Below, one piece after another: positions 57,200-64,000 of a stretch of 64,000 nt of DNA; the stretch's first letter is position 1, and each line of letters begins with the position of its first letter. The position numbers and the translations under genes were made by a program. The DNA comes from Oxytricha trifallax (taxonomy: Eukaryota > Ciliophora > Spirotrichea > Sporadotrichida > Oxytrichidae), in the NCBI GenBank assembly GCA_000711775.1, contig ARYC01019311.1:1-64000 (forward strand), written 5' to 3'. Under the pieces are notes generated by a model, which was given only the letters and a program-made list of their open reading frames with translations, had not been told where the DNA came from and ran no database searches.

Positions 57200-58759
57200 A
57201 TGAGTAAAAGCCATTAACCGGAATATAATGATTCCGCGTTTTTATATCTAATATTCACAGCTTAGTTCTTCCTCATCCTATACCTGTTGATCTCACTTTT
57301 GAGACAATTTTGCAATAAAAGATAGAAATCAACCAGATCCCTTGCATTAAAATCATTCATTCTTCTTGCAGTTTGTGCTTGGTTCTATCAAGTTTTCCAA
57401 CTTATTCAAGAAGAGCAAGCAAACTCAACATCAAAAGATTTTGATCCCTATGCAATCCTGAATGTAGATTAGGGAGAATTCAATTCTTAAAAAGTTAGAA
57501 AAGCTTATAGAAACCTGGCAGTTAAATATCATCCGGACAAGCATGTAGGCAGCTCAGATATGGAAAAAGTCAGATAGGATTACTTTGATCTTGTCAAAGC
57601 TTATGAAATCTTGACAGATGAGACTAAATATGATAATTGGAAGAAATACGGTAATCCAGACGGTTCAGTAGCGATGAAGGCTGTCGAGATTGCACTACCA
57701 AGCTTTTTATTAAAACCTGAAAATTCTGGCATGGTTTTATCAGTGTTTTTGGTTCTTTTCATTTGCCTTCCCATTGGATCGGTAATATCACAGTAAGTAT
57801 TAAAATATACTAACAACATTATTTAGTATGAGATAGAGAGAAAGAGTTCATAGAAATGGTTTAATGAATGAAAATCGTATAATTATAATCAAGAAAATCG
57901 CCTAATTAGCTACTATAAACGAAGGGAGATGCTAATTCACCTAGGAGAATATGATATAAATTTATGAAGAAGCAATTGAACTTTAATAAATAAATGAATT
58001 ACTCAATAAAAAGACTACAGTCAAGGACTTGATTCAACAAGTTTTCAAAGTCGGAGATGTTTAACCAGAATTCAAGGAAGCTTAATCAAAGATTATTGAT
58101 ATCATTACTAGACTTAACGAGATACTACTTGAGGAGTAAAGCATTTCAGCTATGATGAAGGGCAGAATCCAAGTCAGAGGCTAGTTATTTTCCTTAAAAG
58201 TTGTAGATGCCCTTACTTCTATGCAAACATTTACCTCACAATTTCTTTAAAGAAGAAGTGAAGCTTCCACTTAAGCATTTTCAGTTGAACTGAAATCTTA
58301 TGTTGATGGTTTAGAGGATAACGAGCCAATCCAAACAGGCTACGTATTAACTTTCGATATCAAAGTGAAATAGTAAGCCCCACCTAAACTCTCAAAGTAT
58401 GAAGTTTATCACATCGGGATGCTTCTTGATGACGCAAATGGCTCGTAACCTATGAATATTTTCCCAATTAAGCTTGTTATTAATGATAGCGGAAGAGATT
58501 AACAAGCTGGACTTAGTGACGTTCAATTCCCTTAGGAAGTTAAGTTTCAGAAGTTGCTCACTTAAACTGGTCTATCGAAGTACTCTGTTGTAATCTTTAG
58601 CAATGATGGTCATATTTTCAAAAGCAATCAGAGTGTAGTTTCAGTTATAAGTAAACTTATATTAATTGAATATATTTAAAAAATTATAAGAAAGGAGTAA
58701 AAGTTGATGAAGATGAAGTTGAACTTAACCAAGATGAGTAATATGTCGATAGTGATTGA
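57200..58759 (+). CDS. Sec63-like ER membrane J-protein
   Basis: Partner of the Sec61 translocon; its J domain recruits the luminal Hsp70. ATG at 57,200 (MSKSHQPEYNDSAFLYLIFT). First hydrophobic segment FLYLIFTAQFFLILYLLISL, second SFILLAVCAWFYQVF, then a luminal J domain KDFDPYAILNVDQGEF ... YHPDKH (HPD motif) ... WKKYGNPDGSVAM, then a third membrane segment GMVLSVFLVLFICLPIGSV. The order TM-TM-J-TM is diagnostic of Sec63. The tail VDEDEVELNQDEQYVDSD is acidic as in Sec63. Introns 57,793-57,826 (with TACTAAC branch site) and 58,651-58,690. Stop TGA 58,757-58,759. The frame just after the first intron is less certain. Confidence 0.88.
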
Positions 58760-58947
58760 AGAATCAAATTAAAAAGTTAATTTCATTATTTATGATTTTC
58801 CAAACAAACCTATATTTTATTTAGGGTGTTATTAGCAAGTATATTGTCTATAAGTATTTACAAATAATATAAACTACGAATTAATTTTGTGATTCCTATT
58901 GGGAGGTTCGCATATTCACTCTTATTTACTTAAGTACCATGATCTAC
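58760..58947. other. Convergent intergenic spacer
   Basis: AT-rich 3' region shared by the Sec63 gene and the next minus-strand gene. Confidence 0.5.
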
Positions 58948-60133
58948 TCATCTGTCGAGGTCGTTCTTATCAAGCTTGTTCTTTGCCTTCTCTTGTCTTT
59001 GAGCTTTCTCAATCTTGGCGAGTTGAGCCAATTAGTCGGCTTTCTTGCCTTAATGTTAGACTCCACCTCTCTTCTTCAAGGCCTCCTTGATGGCAGCTTC
59101 CTTTTATTCTGCAGTCAATTCTTTGTGCTCCTCTTGAGTAGCAGCAGTAGTAATAAACACTATAGATAATAATCTAAAGTAGTGTCCTTGGTCTCTTCAG
59201 CCTTCTTCTTCTTGTCCTTCTTCTTTTTCTTCTTGGCAGCTTCACTGCTTCCAGTTGCGCCTTCTGATGGTTATTATTGCTTTTTCTCTTCTACTGGTTT
59301 TGGTTGTTCTTGAGCAGGGACTGAGCCAAGGAGTGCCTCTAATTCTTCCAATTCCTTTTGCTTTTGCTCCTTCTTTGACAATTTCTTTGCTTATGGTTTA
59401 GCTTGCTCCTTGATCTCTTCTTGTTGAACTTAGGTCTCTTCCTGCTGTTGGTCTTCTTGTTGCTCTTCCTCTTCATCTGAGTCAACTTAGAAAGCTCCCA
59501 TATTCTTTCTCTTTCTTTGCTTCTCCTCCTACAATCATAAATTGTTAATAATCCTGATTTTTGAACAAAAATGCTTATCGAAAATGTAACAAGGATTGAG
59601 TGATGATAAATTCTGATCAAACAGAGATTCCAAAAAAAAGCTGCATTATGGTATGGTTAGTGAAAGTAACCATATATATGCGCACTTTTCCAGAATTACT
59701 CATCGTAGATTCTCACTCCAATTCACCAAGCAATTTATGTGCATCTACCTTACCTTTTTATCTTGAGTTTGAGCTCTATCTGGGATGACGAAGCTAGTGA
59801 CAATATAGTCACCTTTAGCAGTCTTTTGTCTTGGCTGAGGTGGGGCATAGGTCTTCTTCTCCTCCTCTTATGCCTTCTTCTCTTCCAATCACAATCACTG
59901 CATATATTAAACATCCAATATGTAATAGAATTTTTGAATGTCTTCTTCCAGTTCTTCTTCTTTCTTGCACCATCAGTTGAGGCATCAGCATCATCGGTCT
60001 TGTCGGCATCATTGGCGCCTGAGACACCAATCTCCTCGTTTTGTTCTTCTTCGTCACTCTCTGACATCTCAGCCCAGTTTTGGTCTTTCTTTAGTTCTTC
60101 TTGTTGCTTAGCTTATTCCTGTACTTCTGCCAT
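58948..60133 (-). CDS. Lys/Glu/Gln-rich charged protein, hypothetical
   Basis: ATG at 60,133 (MAEVQEQAKQQEELKKDQNW), TGA 58,948-58,950; about 285 residues. An acidic N-terminus (MSESDEEEQNEE) is followed by YAPPQPRQKTAKGDYIVTSF, then long Lys/Glu/Gln helices and the lysine tracts KKKKKKDKKKK. IESs 59,881-59,948 and 59,152-59,183; intron 59,529-59,753 (GTAAGG...GTAG). The composition suggests an RNA- or ribosome-associated protein, but this is inference; the family is not recognised. Confidence 0.8.
59152..59183 (-). other. IES, pointer AGTAGT
   Basis: Repeat at 59,146-59,151 and 59,178-59,183; 32 bp; joins TKDTT to AATQEEH. Confidence 0.8.
59881..59948 (-). other. IES, pointer CTTCTTC
   Basis: 7-bp repeat at 59,874-59,880 and 59,942-59,948; joins KKNWKK to AQEEEKKTYAPP. 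Confidence 0.75.
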
Positions 60134-61434
60134 TGTTGTTATTAGTAATGATATTCTTTGGTAATTATTAAAAGATATAAATATATGATTCCTAAAGTAT
60201 TTATTAATCATATACTATCACTTCCTTAATTTATCTCATTCACTGTCTTCATTCTATATTAAAATTGAAATAAATAGTTTATTTAATAAATAAACATTAT
60301 TTTTAGCTTATTGTTATATTTAATTTCGCAAAAATAAATTAAAGATGATGTCAACGATAATCTAATATTTATCATTTTTTGAGTAAAGTAGAAATATTTA
60401 ATGTATATTTTTGTTGTATTTTTTTATTTTGTTTTGTAATTTATATCAACTCATAATCGTGATAATCATAAAAGAATACAATAAATATTTAAATATCCCT
60501 AATTATAATAAAAATAATGACTTTAGTTTATATTAAATATTACTTCGGCAGACTACAAATTGTCTATACTTTGTGAAAGAACAACGATAAAATAAATTAA
60601 TTTCCTAATTATAAGTAAAGATTTTAATTTATTATAAACATCATTTATAATTATTATTACTACCCGTAGCAAAATAATTCTTACAAATATATATTATATG
60701 TTTTATTTTTATTTATATACTTGTTCTTAGTCGTTATTTTCTGATAAAAATTATGCAAAAAGATGGCATAAGTTTAAGTGTTTAATTTTGATTAAGATTT
60801 TTAGCTAAGAAACTTTAGCATTTCAATGATAAATATTAAACTAAATGTATAAGCAAACAAGTTATACTATTTAAATTAATTCATATATAAACCAAAGATG
60901 AATAATTTGTAGTATATACTCTTTAAATATCAAGTTAAAGAATTTTTACTTATTGATATTTTCTAATAATTTATTTAATACAAAATATCTTATATATATG
61001 TAGGTTTTGGATCTTCATAATTATCGAGGCCTAGCTCCTCACAAAGATGAATATTTTATCAAAATTTAGGAGGATAAATAAAATATAATTATAAAGAGTT
61101 TTTTATAATTAAAGCAAAACACACTAATAGGAAAGATATATTGAATAAGCTACTATAAACCCGACTTCTCCAGGAAAAAACCAAGTATAAAACAATCATA
61201 TCTGCAAATCGAATTCATAAATCATCTATATAACTAATAATAAAAAGTGTTTAAGTTGAAAATAAAATATGTATCAAAATAAGTAATTGCGTGATTAGAG
61301 TAAAATATTTGACTTTTCCATTTCTCTAAACCATAATAAGATTGATATTCTCGTAATATTTTCGTAATTATAATTATTAATTGCAATCTAAGGAATAATT
61401 TATGATGATTTTATAGATTTCTGTCTCTGTCTAT
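60134..61434. other. AT-rich, no gene seen
   Basis: Long AT-rich spacer between the Lys-rich gene and the end of the eIF4G C-terminal block. Confidence 0.6.
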
Positions 61435-63371
61435 TCAATAGTCTTCAACTTCAGCTACTAAATTTTCAACATGCTTTCTATATTTTTCAATCATTTCTGG
61501 GTTTAAAACTTCTAACTCGCCTAATCTTTCGAACATTTAGAATGCGTAATCTTTTGAATTAGGGTAATCAATCAAGGTGTCATGGAAATTTGCCATTGAT
61601 ACATGAATACTATAAAATTTATAAGAAAACACAGAAGATAATATTATAATAATCTTACCCTTCTAGAAGTTGCTCTTTGGTAAAGAATTTCTCTTTAAGT
61701 AGCAAATCTTCAAAAATAAGCTTGAAAATTTGGTTCCATCCTGTAAATCCTGTGAAAAAGCGTTGTTCAAGATATATCCAACGAAAACGAAACCTTAAAT
61801 TTGAGTTTCTTTGCTAATATCTAAGAAACTAGTCTTTCCATACTCGTAGTCGTTGTTCTCTTTATACTCTGCGAAGTAATTAGCAATCTTTCTTCTGACT
61901 TCTTGTGTTGGCTTTTGGTTGTTGTACTTTTCGAAATTCATTCCAATTACATTTGTTTCATTCATTGAAACCTTTCTGCCAATCATTTTTGTAACATTTT
62001 CATCTTCCTCAGATTCTGATTCTGAGTAGACTACTTTATTTCCTTTCTCACTGCTTCCATCTGGTTTGAGATCTCTGAGGAGTGATGTTAGAGTATTCTT
62101 CTTTAAACTGCTGTTGCTGCCATGATTTTTGTTTTAATACTTCAATCCACCTTCAGTTTTTGAGCCACTTCCATCTGTTTTGCTGTTTGAAGGGGTTTTT
62201 TCTTGATTCTTCTTAACATACATGTACCCGTCATTTTGACTGTTTTCAGTTCCCTTTCTTCTCTTTCCTGAGCCCATATTTTTCTTGACTGCCTCTTCAC
62301 TTAAAATCATATCCTTAGGTACATATTTGTATTGGAAACCTTCGCTATCAATCATCAATCTCTCCTCATATATCACTTCTCTCCATGAGTTTGGCTCGTT
62401 GTAGATATCCATCAAATCTTGAATCTTAAACTTTATTCTAGATGACATGCTGTCGCTGTTTCTATAAGAAAACAGTCTTTGTAGGGTTCCTTCTACATAT
62501 TCAAGATTAATTGCGCAGTTTTTAATTGATTTTCTCTTGGCAGCTGCTCTTTTCTCAGCTGATGCATTTATTTGATTCATATGCTTCTCATTTTCCTTTT
62601 CCTGTCTTGCTTTCTTCGTAACATGTGTGGCAATTTTAGTGAGCATTTGACATAAAATCTCAACACTCTAATCGTTCTAAAGATCCTCCATAAGTGAAGC
62701 AATGCATGTCATGATGATTCCTTCTGGAATTTGATTGTGCAAGTATAGTTCAACAATTAGCTACATGTTTCCAAAAAGTTGAAGTTTTTGTCTGTGTCTT
62801 AAGTCACTTTCGTCAAATACAAAGAGCATTTGCTTATTGAAATCTGATTCTATTGCATTTTAATTATAATTTACTCTTATACCATAGAGCATAATATAAT
62901 TACTTACATTTGCGATAATCTAAATATAACATTTGATGAGTTTTACTCATCCAACTACATGCTTGCCTTTCTACTCTTCCTCTGTTATTCCTCCTTCTCA
63001 TACATCTTGTAGAATTGCTTCTGACACTTCATAAGCAACAATTTCTTGAAGTTCATTTCTTTGTTCTCCTTGTCATTGTACTTCTTGAACAATTAAATGC
63101 AGAGGCGCACGTACACCTCCAAGTAAGCTACCTCAGTAGTTGCCTTCATAAAGATAATTTTCATTAGCTCGTTTATTATCCAAATCAATCATATTTAGAA
63201 GTATATCTATCAAAAGGGCGTTTTATTTTATAATAAATCCATCATTTAAGGGAATATATTGTGGGAGGAAAAACATTTGATAAGTATATGTTTATTATAT
63301 TATATAATAACAGTGATGGAGTTATTGCATAATCGTTTAAAATCTTCTTTGAAACAGTGTCAAAGTTATCA
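61435..63371 (-). CDS. eIF4G-like protein, C-terminal half (scrambled gene)
   Basis: Begins exactly at the 13-bp pointer (63,359-63,371) inside the MIF4G domain: DNFDTVSKKILNDYAITPSL, then after an IES (63,180-63,298) INELMKIIFMKATTEVAYLE with VYVRLCIQLF, then QLFGNMQLIVELYLHNQIPE (the GN..FI.ELY core of MIF4G) and SRIKFKIQDLMDIYNEPNSW. A basic linker leads to an MA3-like region (VRRKIANYFAEYKENNDYEY, HDTLIDYPNSKDYAFQMFER), stop TGA 61,435-61,437. One IES between about 62,860 and 62,940 is unresolved. There is no start codon: the 5' part is at 47,919-48,993. Confidence 0.88.
61611..61658 (-). other. IES in eIF4G, pointer TAC
   Basis: TAC at 61,608-61,610 and 61,656-61,658; joins NFQKG to IHVSMANFHDTL in the MA3 region. 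Confidence 0.6.
63180..63298 (-). other. IES in eIF4G, pointer GTTTATTAT
   Basis: Exact 9-bp repeat at 63,171-63,179 and 63,290-63,298, in phase; restores the MIF4G helix LYNIINELMKIIF. Confidence 0.88.
63359..63371 (-). repeat. Long-range scrambled pointer, copy 2
   Basis: GTCAAAGTTATCA, identical to 47,919-47,931; marks the start of the eIF4G C-terminal block. Confidence 0.88.
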
Positions 63372-64000
63372 TTATATTCAAAAAGCATATTTGTTTAAAT
63401 TTGAAATATATTCAATTAAAATTAAGTAAAATTTAAGTAAAATAGAAACAACAATCAAATTAATAATATACGTAATATTGCAATAATACAATTTTTTATT
63501 AATAAGTGATATATGAAAAATTCAAAGAAATTACAAATCAATAAAGATTTGAATATTTATTATATTTTATAATAATAAAATGTCAACTTGAAATTAGAAG
63601 AGTAAATAAAGCAAATGAAAGATTTTTATAATGTATTATTTAGATTACATTTGAAAACTTTATTATTTTTATTATTATAAACTTTATTTCCTATATATTT
63701 CCATTTTTCTAATAAAGATTTTCGAAGTTGGAGTTATTTTCTTTGTAAGCATACCATTTATGTGAATAATTAAATTATGAAACCGACATTACCTAGAATA
63801 TGTTCTTTAATTAATTTTATCTCTTAATTATTTAATTATTAGCAAATTATAAATGAATTGAATAATTTAATTAAAAATTTAATTAAGCTGCAGTTAAAAA
63901 TAATTGTGATGGTTAATAGTTTATTGGGAAATCTATGATTATTGATATATTTAAAATTAATTGAAGTAAGTAAATTATTATTTACTTATAAAAACATTTT
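63372..64000. other. AT-rich, no gene seen
   Basis: Sequence upstream of the eIF4G C-terminal block; no start-like coding sequence. Confidence 0.6.

Noticed and set aside
59739-60164. 141-residue plus-strand frame rich in Ser, Phe and Leu
   Set aside because: Shadow of the Lys/Glu-rich minus-strand gene; poly-Ser/Phe is the antisense of poly-Glu/Lys codons.

Overview
The window looks like germline (micronuclear) DNA of a spirotrich ciliate close to Oxytricha or Stylonychia. Three things support this. First, coding frames stay open only if TAA and TAG are read as glutamine and TGA is kept as stop. Second, the transposons end in CCCCAAAACCCC-type repeats (TBE, telomere-bearing elements). Third, most genes are cut into macronuclear-destined segments (MDS) by short AT-rich internal eliminated sequences (IES) flanked by direct repeats (pointers). 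Because standard stops are sense codons here, conventional ORFs badly under-represent the genes; most gene models below were built by reading TAA/TAG as Gln and joining segments at in-frame pointers.

Layout. 1-14,166 is a transposon nest: a partial TBE (1-1,732), a second TBE end (1,733-1,958), a truncated inverted copy of a Tc1/mariner-like element (2,404-4,871), a nearly complete TBE (4,878-10,872) carrying four foldback/MITE insertions, and the longer copy of the Tc1/mariner-like element (10,873-14,166). 14,167-16,550 is AT-rich and empty. From 16,557 on lies a dense cluster of genes bound for macronuclear chromosomes: tRNA-Ser(GCU); a coiled-coil gene; an Asn/Gln-rich gene with a palindromic 815-bp IES; a possible mitochondrial protein start; an alpha-helical protein in about 11 segments; two Asn/Gln-rich genes; a small unknown gene; a type-I-like glutamine synthetase; an ankyrin protein; isocitrate lyase; an unknown acidic gene; the N-terminal half of eIF4G; an axonemal-type dynein light chain; several unknown genes; a GC-richer non-coding locus; a Sec63/DnaJ gene; a Lys/Glu-rich gene; and the C-terminal half of eIF4G.

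Most striking point: the eIF4G gene is split into two blocks on the same strand, about 15 kb apart and in swapped order (C-terminal block 63,371-61,435, N-terminal block 48,993-47,919). They are joined by an exact 13-bp in-frame repeat (47,919-47,931 and 63,359-63,371) in the middle of the MIF4G domain. Several complete genes lie between the halves, so this is a scrambled gene with other genes nested inside it.

Palindromic (foldback) elements recur: 7,016-7,402, 9,794-10,797, 21,018-21,832, 29,753-30,172, 30,195-30,545 and 41,251-41,666. Two IESs consist of, or contain, such elements, which directly shows transposon-like DNA acting as IES. IES coordinates given here run from the base after the first pointer copy to the end of the second copy. 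All gene functions come from motifs read by eye; no database search was possible.
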